From: Nocardioides donggukensis
GTDB lineage: Bacteria > Actinomycetota > Actinomycetes > Propionibacteriales > Nocardioidaceae
Direction of reading: 5' to 3'
Length of the DNA stretch: 64,000 nucleotides
Assembly (NCBI RefSeq): GCF_014842875.1
Contig: NZ_JACYXZ010000003.1
Span: forward strand, 372,001-436,000
Of this stretch, positions 7,727-16,340 are shown in pieces. The translations under genes were made by a program, and so were the position numbers. Positions within the stretch are counted from its first letter, which is position 1. Each line of letters starts with the position of its first letter. Under the pieces are notes generated by a model. The model did not search any database. It worked only from the letters and a program-made list of their open reading frames with translations, and was not told the DNA's origin.

Positions 7727-8557
7727 TCAGCTGCCGTAGAGGTTGCGCGCCCCGGCGGCGTCCGAGCTGGTGAAGCTCAGGTCGTTCGAGGTCCCGTTGC
7801 ACTGGGGGTAGTGCATGATCGACGCCGAGTCGTACGGCGTCAGCGGGCGCCAGTTGTTGTCCTCGAAGCAGGTGCCGGACTCCGGACGGGTGTGCTCGTG
7901 CCGGAAGCCGAGGGTGTGGCCGAGCTCGTGACCCATGATGTTGCCGGGGGTCCAGGAGCCGGAGCTCTGCAGCGAGCCGGCGTTGACCAGGATGTTGCGG
8001 CTGCGGTCCGGGCTGCTCGGGAAGAACGCCCGGGCGATGTACTGGGTGGTGTTCGTCGGCTCGACCGAGAACACCACCGACCGGTTGCGGACCGTGCACT
8101 TGGAGTCGGCCGAGGTGACGTGGGTGAAGTCGATCGCGGAGGAGGCGTTCTCCCACAGTGCGGCGCCCTGGGACATCGCGGCGACCACGGCGGCCTGGTC
8201 GGAGCCGAACTTCGTGCTCACGCAGTAGGTGAGGCTGCCGACCTGGGAGGCGCTCCACTTGTCGTCCTTGCCGCTGACGGTGTTGACCACGAGCCCGTCC
8301 TCGACCTGGCGGCCGGTGTGCTTGTCGCCGGTCATCCGGTCGTAGAAGTCGCGCAGGCCCCCCTTGCTCATGATCGGCTCGTCCCCGTTGACGACGTACT
8401 GCTTGTCGGCGTCCTGGAACGCCGAGGCGGCGTACTCCTGGAAGGTCGGGACGTCCGACTCCGCGCCCTGGGCGGATCCGGCCGTCGTCGCGGCGAGGCC
8501 GGCGGCGATCAGGCCGGTCGTCGCGACGGCTGCCTGGCACAGGCGGGTGCGCTTCAT
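7727..8557 (-). CDS. secreted metzincin-type zinc metalloprotease
   Basis: A 276-residue secreted protein with a Sec signal peptide (basic MKRTR, hydrophobic core, cleavage near residue 30 'AQGAES'). The zinc-binding motif HELGHTLGFRHE starts at His210 (ligands H210, H214, H220; catalytic E211). A Met-turn 'SIMHYP' lies at about 247-252. This is the metzincin layout, closest to M57/astacin-like bacterial peptidases. Four cysteines in the mature part (about 112, 154, 230, 253) probably form disulfides. ATG 8555-8557 has GAAGGAG six bases upstream. It is followed by a strong terminator. The target is unknown but extracellular. Confidence 0.88.
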   Translation of the reverse strand: MKRTRLCQAAVATTGLIAAGLAATTAGSAQGAESDVPTFQEYAASAFQDADKQYVVNGDEPIMSKGGLRDFYDRMTGDKHTGRQVEDGLVVNTVSGKDDKWSASQVGSLTYCVSTKFGSDQAAVVAAMSQGAALWENASSAIDFTHVTSADSKCTVRNRSVVFSVEPTNTTQYIARAFFPSSPDRSRNILVNAGSLQSSGSWTPGNIMGHELGHTLGFRHEHTRPESGTCFEDNNWRPLTPYDSASIMHYPQCNGTSNDLSFTSSDAAGARNLYGS

Positions 8558-8703
8558 GAATGCTCCTTCGGTGGGGATGACGGGGGCCCTCCGCCCCCGC
8601 GGTGCCGGGCGTCGAGGGCCCGGGGTGGGCCCCACACAACCCCCGCCCCGACCCGGTCCGGTAGAGGGTTTTCCCTCGTCTTCGCCCGCCTGCCGTCGTG
8701 GCC

Positions 8704-8709
8704 TAGCCT
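8704..8709 (+). promoter_or_regulatory. TAGCCT -10 box of a leaderless exonuclease III transcript
   Basis: TAGCCT ends 7 bases before the GTG start at 8717 and there is no Shine-Dalgarno. The predicted transcript therefore begins at or next to the start codon. The 8558-8716 interval holds nothing else recognisable. Confidence 0.5.
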
Positions 8710-8716
8710 GTGCGGC

Positions 8717-9487
8717 GTGCGCATCGCGACCTGGAACGTCAACTCCCTCCGCAGCCGGATCGACCGGGTGGAGCGGTTCCTCGAGCGGCACGACGTCGAC
8801 GTGCTGGCGCTGCAGGAGACCAAGGCGCGCGAGGACCAGCTGCCGCTGATGGGGCTGCAGTCGATGGGCTACGAGGTGGCCGCGGCCGGCTACAACCAGT
8901 GGAACGGCGTCGCGATCCTCAGCCGGGTCGGGATCGCCGAGGTGCAGACCGGTTTCGCCGCGATGCCGGACTTCAACGACGTCGCGGAGGCGCGGGCGAT
9001 CGGCGCCGTGTGCGGCGGCGTACGGATCTGGTCGCTGTACGTCCCCAACGGGCGCAAGGTCGACGACCCGCACTACGCCTACAAGCTGGCTTGGCTGGCC
9101 CGACTGCGCGCCGCCGCCTCCGGCTGGCTCGACGAGGACACCGCGCTCGTCGGCGACTGGAACATCGCCCCGCAGGACGACGACGTCTTCGACATCGCCC
9201 AGTTCAAGACCTCCACGCACGTCACGGCGCCGGAGCGGGCGGCGTTCTCGGGGTTCCTCCAGGACGGGTACGCCGACGTCGTCCGGCCGCACACGCCCGG
9301 GCCGGACGTCTACACCTACTGGGACTACTACCGGCAGCGGTTCGAGCGGAACCGCGGCATGCGGATCGACTTCGTCCTCGGCTCCCCCTCGCTCGCCGCC
9401 CGGGTCAGCCACGCGTTCGTCGACCGCGACGAACGGGCCGGTGTCGGTGCCTCCGACCACGCGCCGGTCGTGGTCGACCTGACCTGA
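8717..9487 (+). CDS. xth: exodeoxyribonuclease III / AP endonuclease
   Basis: A 256-residue ExoIII-family enzyme of base-excision repair. It cleaves the backbone at abasic sites and degrades duplex DNA 3' to 5'. Landmarks in order: 'IATWNVNSLRSR' at the N-terminus, 'LALQETKA' with the metal-binding Glu, 'LYVPNGRK', 'LVGDWNIAPQDDDV' and the C-terminal 'GASDHAPVVVDL' with the catalytic Asp-His pair. All expected motifs are present and the length is normal. The GTG start follows directly on the predicted leaderless promoter. It is transcribed away from the metalloprotease. Confidence 0.95.
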   Translation: MRIATWNVNSLRSRIDRVERFLERHDVDVLALQETKAREDQLPLMGLQSMGYEVAAAGYNQWNGVAILSRVGIAEVQTGFAAMPDFNDVAEARAIGAVCGGVRIWSLYVPNGRKVDDPHYAYKLAWLARLRAAASGWLDEDTALVGDWNIAPQDDDVFDIAQFKTSTHVTAPERAAFSGFLQDGYADVVRPHTPGPDVYTYWDYYRQRFERNRGMRIDFVLGSPSLAARVSHAFVDRDERAGVGASDHAPVVVDLT

Positions 9488-9559
9488 GCGGAGTTGCGCG
9501 CCTCCTTTCCCGCACCACGCCGACCCGTCCCCCGCGCCGACCCGTCCCCGCGCCGAAGA

Positions 9560-9624
9560 GCCGCAATTGCGGCCGTGTGACATGTTTTCGGGCCGGATCT
9601 CTGTCATTCGGCCGCAATTGCGGC
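9560..9624. repeat. long near-perfect inverted repeat built from two copies of a 14-bp palindrome
   Basis: The palindrome GCCGCAATTGCGGC occurs at 9560-9573 and again at 9611-9624. Each copy is extended inward, so that 23-base arms (9560-9582 and 9602-9624, two mismatches) face each other across about 19 bases. The structure lies in the 213-bp gap between exonuclease III and rmuC. It could act as a terminator, a protein-binding site or a REP-type mobile palindrome. The stretch also holds a partial direct repeat of cgccgacccgtcccc just upstream. Confidence 0.75.
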
Positions 9625-9701
9625 TTTACGGACACCCGCGGACCCCGCCCGTACGGCGTCGGGTACGCCGGCCTGTCGGTGGGCTCGTGCATGCTCGGGG
9701 C

Positions 9702-10820
9702 ATGGAGATGCTGACGTGGTTCGCGGCCCTGACGACCGGCCTGGTGCTGGGCGGTCTCCTCGGCGTGCTGTGGGCGCGCACCCGGGTGCCGCGCGAGGGC
9801 GAGTCGCGGGCGCTGGAGCAGCGTGCCGCCGACCAGGCGGTGGTCCGGGAGGGGCTGGAGCGGCTCGCCGACCAGATGCGCGACCTCGAGCACGACCGGG
9901 CGACCTGGCAGGGACAGTTCAACGAGCAGGTGACCGCGATCCGGCACAGCACCGACACCCTGCGCCGGGAGACCCAGTCACTGGCCACCGCCTTGCGCAA
10001 GCCCCAGGTCCGGGGGCGCTGGGGCGAGCTGCACCTGCGCCGGGCGGTCGAGCTGGCCGGGCTGGTCGAGCGGTGCGACTTCAGCGAGCAGGTCCAGCTC
10101 GACGGGGGCGCCCTGCGGCCGGACCTGGTCGTCCACCTGGCCGGCGACAAGAGCGTTGTGGTCGACGCCAAGGTCCCGCTCGACGCGTTCCTCGACGCCA
10201 CCTCGACCGACGACGAGGCCGAGCGGGAGGCGCACCTGCGCCGGCACGCGCGGCAGCTGCGCACCCACACCGACGCGCTCTCGGCCAAGCGGTATTGGCG
10301 CTCGCTCGAGCACAGCCCCGAGTTCGTGGTGCTGTTCATCCCGGCCGAGGCGTTCCTGTCGGCGGCCCTCGAGGCCGATCCCGCCCTCCTGGAGCACGCG
10401 GCGACCCGCCGGGTGGTGCTGGCCACCCCGACCACGCTGATCGCGCTGCTGCGCACGGTCGCCCAGGGCTGGACCCACGAGGCGCTCGCCGACCGGGCCC
10501 GCGAGATCCACGAGCTCGGCCGCGAGCTGCACGAGCGGCTGGCGACCATGGGGGCGCACGTCGACAAGCTGGGGCGCTCCCTGGGCGCCGCCGTCGAGGC
10601 CTACAACGGCACCGTCGGCTCGCTCGAGGGCCGGGTGCTGGTCTCGGCCCGTCGGTTCACCGACCTCGGCCTGGATCTCGACGACGTGCCCGCCCCGCGT
10701 CAGCTCGAGGTGACGCCGCGCTCCCTGGGCGCGGACGAGTTCGCCGCGCTCGGGGACGACGCCGATCCGTTCTCCGACCCGCTGCCCTCGCCACCGGCGC
10801 GCCGCGCCCGGGGCGCCTGA
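9702..10820 (+). CDS. rmuC: DNA recombination protein RmuC
   Basis: A 372-residue RmuC-family protein. It has an N-terminal membrane anchor (residues 3-24), a coiled-coil stretch (about 30-95) and the conserved restriction-nuclease-like core: 'RGRWGELHLRRAVELAGL', 'LRPDLVVHLAGDKSVVVDAKVPLDAF', 'FVVLFIPAEAFLSAAL'. The family limits inversions at short inverted repeats, and a long inverted repeat lies directly upstream. ATG 9702 follows a CATGCT box by 6 bases, consistent with a leaderless message. A second ATG lies two codons inside. Confidence 0.92.
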   Translation: MEMLTWFAALTTGLVLGGLLGVLWARTRVPREGESRALEQRAADQAVVREGLERLADQMRDLEHDRATWQGQFNEQVTAIRHSTDTLRRETQSLATALRKPQVRGRWGELHLRRAVELAGLVERCDFSEQVQLDGGALRPDLVVHLAGDKSVVVDAKVPLDAFLDATSTDDEAEREAHLRRHARQLRTHTDALSAKRYWRSLEHSPEFVVLFIPAEAFLSAALEADPALLEHAATRRVVLATPTTLIALLRTVAQGWTHEALADRAREIHELGRELHERLATMGAHVDKLGRSLGAAVEAYNGTVGSLEGRVLVSARRFTDLGLDLDDVPAPRQLEVTPRSLGADEFAALGDDADPFSDPLPSPPARRARGA

Positions 10821-10841
10821 GCCGCGCCCTACGGTGAAGGT

Positions 10842-11300
10842 GTGGCCAGGGCGCGCACCCTCTGGGAGGAAGGCACCGAGCCGGGACGACGGATCGTCCT
10901 CCTCGGTGTCGCGGTGACCCTGGCCGCGGTGGCCCTCGATCTGGCGCTCACCGGCGGTCTGGGCTGGCTGTACGACGTCGCCTTCGTGACGTCGTGCGTG
11001 GCGTTGGCGCTGCTGGTCCGGCCCCGGGACTTCTTCACCGTCGGCGTGCTGCCGCCCCTGCTCATGCTCGGCACCTTCGTGGTGCTGGCGCTCTCAGCAC
11101 CCGAGCGGGTCGCGCACCCCAGGGACGGCGCCGTCCAGGCCGTGGTCACCGGGCTGGCCGGTCACTCCGGCGCCCTGCTGGTCGGCTACGTGCTGGCGCT
11201 GGCCTGCCTGGCCACCCGTCAGCGGGTGCTGGGTCAGCTCTCGAAGCGGCCCGGGTCGCCGGCCCCGCGGCGTACCACCGTCGGCGCGCCCTCGGAGTAG
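10842..11300 (+). CDS. DUF6542 domain-containing membrane protein
   Basis: A 152-residue small membrane protein with four predicted transmembrane segments ('RIVLLGVAVTLAAVALDLAL', 'WLYDVAFVTSCVALALL', 'VGVLPPLLMLGTFVVLAL', 'GALLVGYVLALACLA') and a basic Pro-rich tail. Proteins of this kind (DUF6542 in my recollection) are found next to ispH and xseA in many actinobacteria, as here. Function is unknown. GTG 10842 follows a TACGGT box by 6 bases. The 3' end overlaps the convergent YciO-like gene by 67 bp. Confidence 0.75.
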   Translation: MARARTLWEEGTEPGRRIVLLGVAVTLAAVALDLALTGGLGWLYDVAFVTSCVALALLVRPRDFFTVGVLPPLLMLGTFVVLALSAPERVAHPRDGAVQAVVTGLAGHSGALLVGYVLALACLATRQRVLGQLSKRPGSPAPRRTTVGAPSE

Positions 11301-11857
11301 TCCACGACCGTCGTCGGCAGCGCCGGGCAGTCCCCCGCCTCGATGACCGCGTCGACGAGGTGGTCGAGCTCCTCCTTGATCTCCCAGCCGAGCGTCCGAG
11401 GCTCCTCCTCGCCGGGCAGGATCAGCGTGCTGCTCAGCAGCGGCTCGCCGAGCTCCTCGAGTAGCGCGCACGCGACCGGGTGGTCGGAGATCCGGACGCC
11501 GACCGTCTTCTTCTTCGCGTGCATCAGCCGCCGGGGCACCTCGCGGGTCGCCGGGAGGATGAACGTGTAGGGCCCCGGGGTGGCCGCCTTGATCGCCCGG
11601 AAGGCGTGGTTGTCGACGTGCACGAACTGTCCGAGCTGGGAGAAGTCCTTGCAGACCAGCGTGAAGTGGTGCTTGTCGTCGAGCTCGCGGATCTGCAGGA
11701 TCCGGTCCCGACCGTCCCGGTTGTCGAGCCGGCAGCCCAGCGCGTAGCCCGAGTCGGTCGGGTAGGCGATCAGCGCGTCCTCACGCAGCATCGCCACCAC
11801 CTGGCCCACGGTCCGGGGCTGGGGGTTGTCCGGGTGCAGGTCGAGGTACCGCGCCAC
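11234..11857 (-). CDS. Sua5/YciO/YrdC-family protein (L-threonylcarbamoyladenylate synthase-like)
   Basis: A 207-residue YrdC-domain protein of the short YciO type: 'LIAYPTDSGYALGC', 'KHHFTLVCKDFSQLG', 'GPYTFILPATREVPRRLMHAKKKTVGVRISDHP', 'PLLSSTLILPG'. Full Sua5/TsaC enzymes make threonylcarbamoyl-AMP for tRNA t6A. YciO homologues have this fold, but their contribution to t6A is debated, so specificity is left open. It follows ispH by 7 bp and is probably translated from the same mRNA. No Shine-Dalgarno is visible before the GTG at 11855-11857. Confidence 0.88.
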   Translation of the reverse strand: MARYLDLHPDNPQPRTVGQVVAMLREDALIAYPTDSGYALGCRLDNRDGRDRILQIRELDDKHHFTLVCKDFSQLGQFVHVDNHAFRAIKAATPGPYTFILPATREVPRRLMHAKKKTVGVRISDHPVACALLEELGEPLLSSTLILPGEEEPRTLGWEIKEELDHLVDAVIEAGDCPALPTTVVDYSEGAPTVVRRGAGDPGRFES

Positions 11858-11864
11858 GCCGCGA

Positions 11865-12866
11865 CTACGCCTTCTGGGCGGCGCGCATGTCCCGGCGCAG
11901 CTCCGGCGGGAGCGCGAAGATCAGCGACTCCTCGGCCGTGTGCACCGCCTGGGCGTCCGGGTAGCCGCGCTCCGCGAGGAAGGCCAGCACCCCGTCGACC
12001 AGGTCCTCCGGGACCGACGCCCCCGAGGTCACGCTGACCGTGGAGACGCCCTCCAGCCAGGCCTCGTCGATCTCGGAGGCGTCGTCGACCCGGTACGACG
12101 CCTTCGCGCCGCTCTCGAGGGCGACCTCGACCAGCCGCACGGAGTTGGAGGAGTTGCCGGAGCCGACCACGATCACCAGGTCGGCGTCGTGGGCGATCTC
12201 CTTGACCGCGAGCTGGCGGTTCTGGGTGGCGTAGCAGATGTCGTCGCTGGGCGGGTCGAGCAGCGCGGGGAACCGCTCCCGGATGGCGGCGACCGTCTCG
12301 AGGGTCTCGTCCACCGAGAGCGTCGTCTGGGAGAGCCAGGCGACCCGCTCCGGGTCGCGCACCTCGATGCCGGCCACGTCGTCGGGCCCCTGGACGAGCT
12401 GGATGTGCGCGGGCGCCTCGCCGGCGGTCCCCTCGACCTCCTCGTGACCCTCGTGGCCGATCAGCAGGATGTCGTAGTCCTCGCCGGCGAACCGCTTCGC
12501 CTCGTGGTGCACCTTGGTGACCAGCGGGCAGGTGGCGTCGATCGTCTTCAGGCCCCGGTCCGCCGCCTGGCGGTGCACCGCGGGCGAGACCCCGTGCGCG
12601 GAGAACACCACGGTCCGGCCCTCGGGCACCTCGTCGAGCTCCTCGACGAAGATCGCACCCCGGCCCTCGAGGTTCGACACGACGTGCTTGTTGTGCACGA
12701 TCTGCTTGCGCACGTAGACCGGGGCGCCGTAGAGGTCGAGGGCCTTCTCGACGGTGATCACGGCCCGGTCGACCCCCGCGCAGTAGCCGCGCGGCGCGGC
12801 CAGCCGGACGGCGCGCTCGGCCTCGTCGGGAGACAGGACGGCGGGAGTGCCCAGGTCGGTGCTCAT
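11865..12866 (-). CDS. ispH: 4-hydroxy-3-methylbut-2-enyl diphosphate reductase IspH
   Basis: A 333-residue IspH, the last enzyme of the MEP isoprenoid pathway, which reduces HMBPP to IPP and DMAPP on a [4Fe-4S] cluster. The three cluster cysteines are visible: '[11 protein letters not shown]' (Cys29), '[11 protein letters not shown]' and '[10 protein letters not shown]'. Also present are 'SAHGVSP' and 'GSGNSSNS' of the substrate site. ATG 12864-12866 is preceded by TAGACT at 7 bases and has no Shine-Dalgarno, so it is probably leaderless. It is divergent from xseA, with about 68 bp holding both -10 boxes. Confidence 0.97.
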   Translation of the reverse strand: MSTDLGTPAVLSPDEAERAVRLAAPRGYCAGVDRAVITVEKALDLYGAPVYVRKQIVHNKHVVSNLEGRGAIFVEELDEVPEGRTVVFSAHGVSPAVHRQAADRGLKTIDATCPLVTKVHHEAKRFAGEDYDILLIGHEGHEEVEGTAGEAPAHIQLVQGPDDVAGIEVRDPERVAWLSQTTLSVDETLETVAAIRERFPALLDPPSDDICYATQNRQLAVKEIAHDADLVIVVGSGNSSNSVRLVEVALESGAKASYRVDDASEIDEAWLEGVSTVSVTSGASVPEDLVDGVLAFLAERGYPDAQAVHTAEESLIFALPPELRRDMRAAQKA

Positions 12867-12934
12867 GGGCCCGAGTCTAGGGGCGGGGCCGACACAGCCG
12901 AAGTCGCGGCCCGCCGCACGGCTAGGCTCCGCCC

Positions 12935-14200
12935 GTGCCCTCGCTGCGTGAGACGACCGCCGCCGCCCCCGCGCCCGTGCGCGCGGTGGCCAACGCCATC
13001 ACCCAGTACGTCGACCGGCTGGGCACCGTCTGGGTCGAGGGGCAGGTGGCCCAGCTCAACCGCCGGCAGGGCATGGCCACGGTCTTCCTGACGCTGCGCG
13101 ACCCGGTCGCCGACCTGTCGGTGACCGTCACCTGCGCCCGCGCGACCGTCGACAGCCTCGACCCGCCCCTGGTCGAGGGGGCCGGCGTGGTGATCCACGC
13201 CAAGCCGTCGTTCTACGCCACCCGGGGCACCTTCTCCCTCTACGCCCGCGAGATCCGCATGGTCGGCCTCGGCGAGCTGCTGGCCCGCATCGAGCGACGC
13301 CGCCAGCTGCTGGCCGCCGAGGGTCTGTTCGCGGTCGAGCTCAAGCGTCCGCTGCCGTTCCTGCCCGGCACGATCGGTCTGGTCACCGCGCCGGGCTCGG
13401 ACGCCGAGCGCGACGTCGTCGAGAACACCCGTCGGCGCTGGCCGGCCGCCGCGATCCGGGTCGCCCCGGCCCGGATGCAGGGCCACCAGTGCGTCGTGGA
13501 GGTGCTGGACGCGCTGCGCCGACTCGATGCCGACCCGGCCGTCGACGTCATCGTGATCGCCCGCGGCGGCGGGTCGGTCGAGGACCTGCTGCCGTTCTCC
13601 GACGAGACCCTCGTCCGCGCGGTCCACCAGGCCCGCACCCCGGTCGTCTCCGCGATCGGCCACGAGGCCGACCAGCCGTTGCTGGACCTGGTCGCCGACG
13701 TGCGGGCCTCGACCCCCACCGACGCCGCGCGCCGCGTCGTACCGGACATGGCCGAGGAGACCGCGCGCGTCGCCCAGGCCCGCGATCGGCTCCGGGCCGC
13801 GGTCCGGCGCTTCGTGGACCGCGAGCAGACCGCCCTCACCGCGCTGCGCTCGCGGCCGGCCATGGCCGACCCGCGCACGCTGCTCGACGCCCGGGCCGAC
13901 GAGGTGGTCCAGTGGCGGGACCGGGCCCGGCGCACGCTGGCACACCGCCTGGACCGGGCAGAGGACGACGTCCGGCACCAGGCGGCCCGGGCCCGGGCGC
14001 TCTCGCCGCTCGCGACCCTGCAGCGCGGGTACGCCGTGCTCCAGGACGCCGACGGCCACGTGCTCACCACCGTCGCCCCGCTGGCGCCCGGGCAGGCGAT
14101 CTCGGTGCGGGTGGCCGACGGCCGGGTGCACGCCACGACCACCGACGTCGAGCCGGACCCGGTGCCCACCGACCCGCCGGACCCCGAGGAGGAGCCATGA
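12935..14200 (+). CDS. xseA: exodeoxyribonuclease VII large subunit
   Basis: A 421-residue XseA. The N-terminal OB-fold (about 20-115, '[25 protein letters not shown]') binds single-stranded DNA. The catalytic core carries '[14 protein letters not shown]', '[20 protein letters not shown]' and '[30 protein letters not shown]'. A long helical segment and '[11 protein letters not shown]' close the protein. ExoVII degrades single-stranded DNA from both ends. GTG 12935 follows TAGGCT by 6 bases (leaderless type). The stop overlaps the start of xseB. Confidence 0.97.
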   Translation: MPSLRETTAAAPAPVRAVANAITQYVDRLGTVWVEGQVAQLNRRQGMATVFLTLRDPVADLSVTVTCARATVDSLDPPLVEGAGVVIHAKPSFYATRGTFSLYAREIRMVGLGELLARIERRRQLLAAEGLFAVELKRPLPFLPGTIGLVTAPGSDAERDVVENTRRRWPAAAIRVAPARMQGHQCVVEVLDALRRLDADPAVDVIVIARGGGSVEDLLPFSDETLVRAVHQARTPVVSAIGHEADQPLLDLVADVRASTPTDAARRVVPDMAEETARVAQARDRLRAAVRRFVDREQTALTALRSRPAMADPRTLLDARADEVVQWRDRARRTLAHRLDRAEDDVRHQAARARALSPLATLQRGYAVLQDADGHVLTTVAPLAPGQAISVRVADGRVHATTTDVEPDPVPTDPPDPEEEP

Positions 14201-14409
14201 CCGAACAGGCCGAGGAGCGGCTGAGCTACGAGGACGCCCGCGAGGAGCTGGTCGCCGTCGTGCAACGGCTGGAGGCCGGCGGCACGCCGCTGGAGGAGAC
14301 CCTGGCCCTCTGGGAGCGCGGCGAGCGGCTGGCCCGGGTCTGCCAGGAGTGGCTCGACGGGGCCCGCAAGCGGCTCGACGCCGTGATCGAGGCGGACCCC
14401 GAGGCCTGA
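14197..14409 (+). CDS. xseB: exodeoxyribonuclease VII small subunit
   Basis: A 70-residue XseB with the family core '[37 protein letters not shown]' followed by '[13 protein letters not shown]'. It binds the large subunit as an elongated helical bundle. ATGA overlap (14197-14200) with xseA and GAGGAG just upstream indicate coupled translation at a fixed ratio. Confidence 0.95.
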   Translation: MTEQAEERLSYEDAREELVAVVQRLEAGGTPLEETLALWERGERLARVCQEWLDGARKRLDAVIEADPEA

Positions 14410-14425
14410 GCCGGGCCCCGACCGC

Positions 14426-14457
14426 GGCCCGGAGCGGGCCCGGCCCGGAGCGGGCCC
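14426..14457. repeat. 16-bp tandem duplication in the xseB-EamA convergent gap
   Basis: The unit ggcccggagcgggccc occurs twice in succession (14426-14441, 14442-14457). A further ggccc follows. Each unit can fold on itself through GGGCCC, so the region can form alternative hairpins. It probably serves as a two-way terminator between xseB and the EamA gene. Confidence 0.6.
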
Positions 14458-14481
14458 GGCCCTGCGGGCCCCAGAGCCGGC

Positions 14482-15375
14482 TCAGCCCGGCGTCATCGGT
14501 GGCACCGCCCGCGCCCCGTGCCGCTCCGCGCCGATCCCGGCGAGCACCACGCAGAGCACGCCGACCGCACCCAGCACCCCGGGCACCTGGTGCAGCGCGA
14601 CCAGGCCGATCAGGAGGGCGAAGGCCGGCTCCAGGCTCATCAGGGTGCCGAACGCCGCGGTGCTCAGCCGCTTGAGTGCGAGCATCTCGAGGGCGAACGG
14701 CACGACCGGCAGCAGCACGGCCAGCCCGACGCCGTACACCCAGATCTCGGGGGTGAGCCGGCCGAACGCGGTCGGGCCCGCGACGAGCGTCGCCACCAGC
14801 CCCGCGACCGGCATCGACACGGCGAGACCACGGATCCCCGTGACCTGGTCGCCGACCCGCTGGGTGAGCAGGATGTACGCCGCCCAGCAGGCCGCCGCGG
14901 CCAGGGCGAAGCCGACGCCGGCCGGATCCGCGGCACCGCTCCACGGCTGGGTCAGGGCCAGCACCCCGACCGCCGCCAGGAGCGCCCACCGCCGCAGGTC
15001 TCCGTGACCGCGAGCCACGGCGACGCCAAGCGGGCCCAGGAACTCCAGCGCGCTGGCGGTGCCGAGGGGCAGCCTGGCCACGGCCTCCATGAACAGCAGG
15101 GTCACGGCCGCGATCACCACGCCCAGGGCCGCCGACGAGCGGAGTGCCTCGGGCGTGAAGTCGCTGCGGCGCGGGCGCACCAGGACCAGCAGGATCACGC
15201 CGGCCCAGAACAGCCGCAGCCACGCCGCGCCACCGGCGCCGATGTCGTCCACGAGGGAGACCGAGGCGGCCAGCCCGAGCTGGACGCAGAACATCGACCC
15301 GAGCGCCATGAGGGCTCCGGCTCGAGCGTGGTCGGCGCCGGATCGCGGCGACGGGAGGAGGGTGGCGTTGCTCAT
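14482..15375 (-). CDS. EamA/RhaT-family (DMT superfamily) exporter
   Basis: A 297-residue protein with ten hydrophobic segments in two EamA repeats of five: first half 'GALMALGSMFCVQLGLAASVSLV' to 'LLAAVGVLALTQP', second half 'GVGFALAAAACWAAYILLTQRVG' to 'VLGAVGVLCVVLAGIG'. It is RhtA-like, a group that often exports amino acids or other metabolites. I use ATG 15373-15375. Another ATG lies 9 bases upstream. It is divergent from a LysR regulator that likely controls it, sharing an 84-bp interval. The substrate cannot be read from sequence. Confidence 0.85.
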   Translation of the reverse strand: MSNATLLPSPRSGADHARAGALMALGSMFCVQLGLAASVSLVDDIGAGGAAWLRLFWAGVILLVLVRPRRSDFTPEALRSSAALGVVIAAVTLLFMEAVARLPLGTASALEFLGPLGVAVARGHGDLRRWALLAAVGVLALTQPWSGAADPAGVGFALAAAACWAAYILLTQRVGDQVTGIRGLAVSMPVAGLVATLVAGPTAFGRLTPEIWVYGVGLAVLLPVVPFALEMLALKRLSTAAFGTLMSLEPAFALLIGLVALHQVPGVLGAVGVLCVVLAGIGAERHGARAVPPMTPG

Positions 15376-15433
15376 GCCCGCCATGGAACGCCACCCGCAC
15401 CGTCCGCGTCCACGTGAATCTCCTGGACATACC

Positions 15434-15450
15434 GTTCGTGAATCGCGAAC
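15434..15450. promoter_or_regulatory. LysR-type box between the regulator and the EamA exporter
   Basis: The inverted repeat GTTCG-tgaatcg-CGAAC, with T-N11-A inside, fits a LysR-family recognition site. It overlaps the AACAAT -10-like box (15448-15453) placed 6 bases before the LysR start codon at 15460. It is therefore well positioned for autorepression and for control of the divergent exporter. A direct repeat of CGTGAATC begins at 15411 and 15437. Confidence 0.6.
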
Positions 15451-15459
15451 AATGCCACG

Positions 15460-16338
15460 ATGGACACCCGACGCCTGCACCTGCTGGTCGAGCTCTCCCG
15501 ACTCGGGTCGATGCGCGAGGTCGCCGACGCCGAGGGCCTGACCACCTCGACGGTGTCCCAGCAGCTGGCGGCCCTGGCCAAGGAGTCCGGCAGCACCCTG
15601 CTCGAGCCGGACGGCCGCCGAGTCCGGCTGACCCCCGCCGGCCGGCGCCTCGCCGACCACGCCGTGCGGATCCTGGCCGCCGTCGAGGCGGCCAGACGCG
15701 ACCTCGACCCGTCCGCGGAGCCGAGCGGCACGGTCCGGGTGGCCGGCTTCGCGACCGCGATCCGACGCGCCCTGCTCCCCGCGATCCACGACCTGCGCGG
15801 CACTCACCCGGCGCTGCGCGTCGAGCTCGAGGAGTACGAGCCGCTCGAGGCCGTCCGGGCGCTGGCCGACGACCGCGTCGACCTGGCCCTCGTCTACGAC
15901 TACAACCTCGCCCCCTCCTCACCGGGCGCACCGGGCGACGCCCACGAGTCGGTGCCGCTGTGGACGGCACCGTGGGGGCTGGGCGTCCCGGCGGGCGACC
16001 ACACCGACGTCGCGGACCTGGACCGGTTCGCCGAGCACGTCTGGATCGTCAACTCCCGCAACACCGCGGACGAGGACGCCGTCCGCACCCTGGCCTCACT
16101 CGCCGGGTTCACCCCCGCGATCACCCATCGCATCGACAACCTGGACCTGGTGCAGGAGCTGATCGCCGACGGCCACGGGGTCGGCCTGCTGCCGCTGGGC
16201 CGGACCTACCGGCCCGGCGTCCAGGTGCTGCCGCTGCCCGAGCCCGGCGTCCTGCTCCGCGCCTACGCCCTCACCCGGCCCGGGCGCTCGACGTGGCCGC
16301 CGCTGCGGGCGGTGCTGGACCGGGTCGTCGACCGCTGA
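15460..16338 (+). CDS. LysR-family transcriptional regulator
   Basis: A 292-residue LysR regulator. The winged HTH lies at residues 1-60 (RRLHLLVELSRLGSMREVADAEGLTTSTVSQQ... cut here for length). A linker helix and a periplasmic-binding-like effector domain follow ('SGTVRVAGFATAIRRALLP', 'LADDRVDLALVYDYN', 'LVQELIADGHGVGLLPLG'). It sits divergent from an EamA exporter across a LysR-type palindrome. The arrangement resembles regulators that open an exporter in response to its substrate. The start ATG has a -10 box 6 bases upstream rather than a ribosome site. Confidence 0.9.
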   Translation: MDTRRLHLLVELSRLGSMREVADAEGLTTSTVSQQLAALAKESGSTLLEPDGRRVRLTPAGRRLADHAVRILAAVEAARRDLDPSAEPSGTVRVAGFATAIRRALLPAIHDLRGTHPALRVELEEYEPLEAVRALADDRVDLALVYDYNLAPSSPGAPGDAHESVPLWTAPWGLGVPAGDHTDVADLDRFAEHVWIVNSRNTADEDAVRTLASLAGFTPAITHRIDNLDLVQELIADGHGVGLLPLGRTYRPGVQVLPLPEPGVLLRAYALTRPGRSTWPPLRAVLDRVVDR

Positions 16339-16340
16339 AC

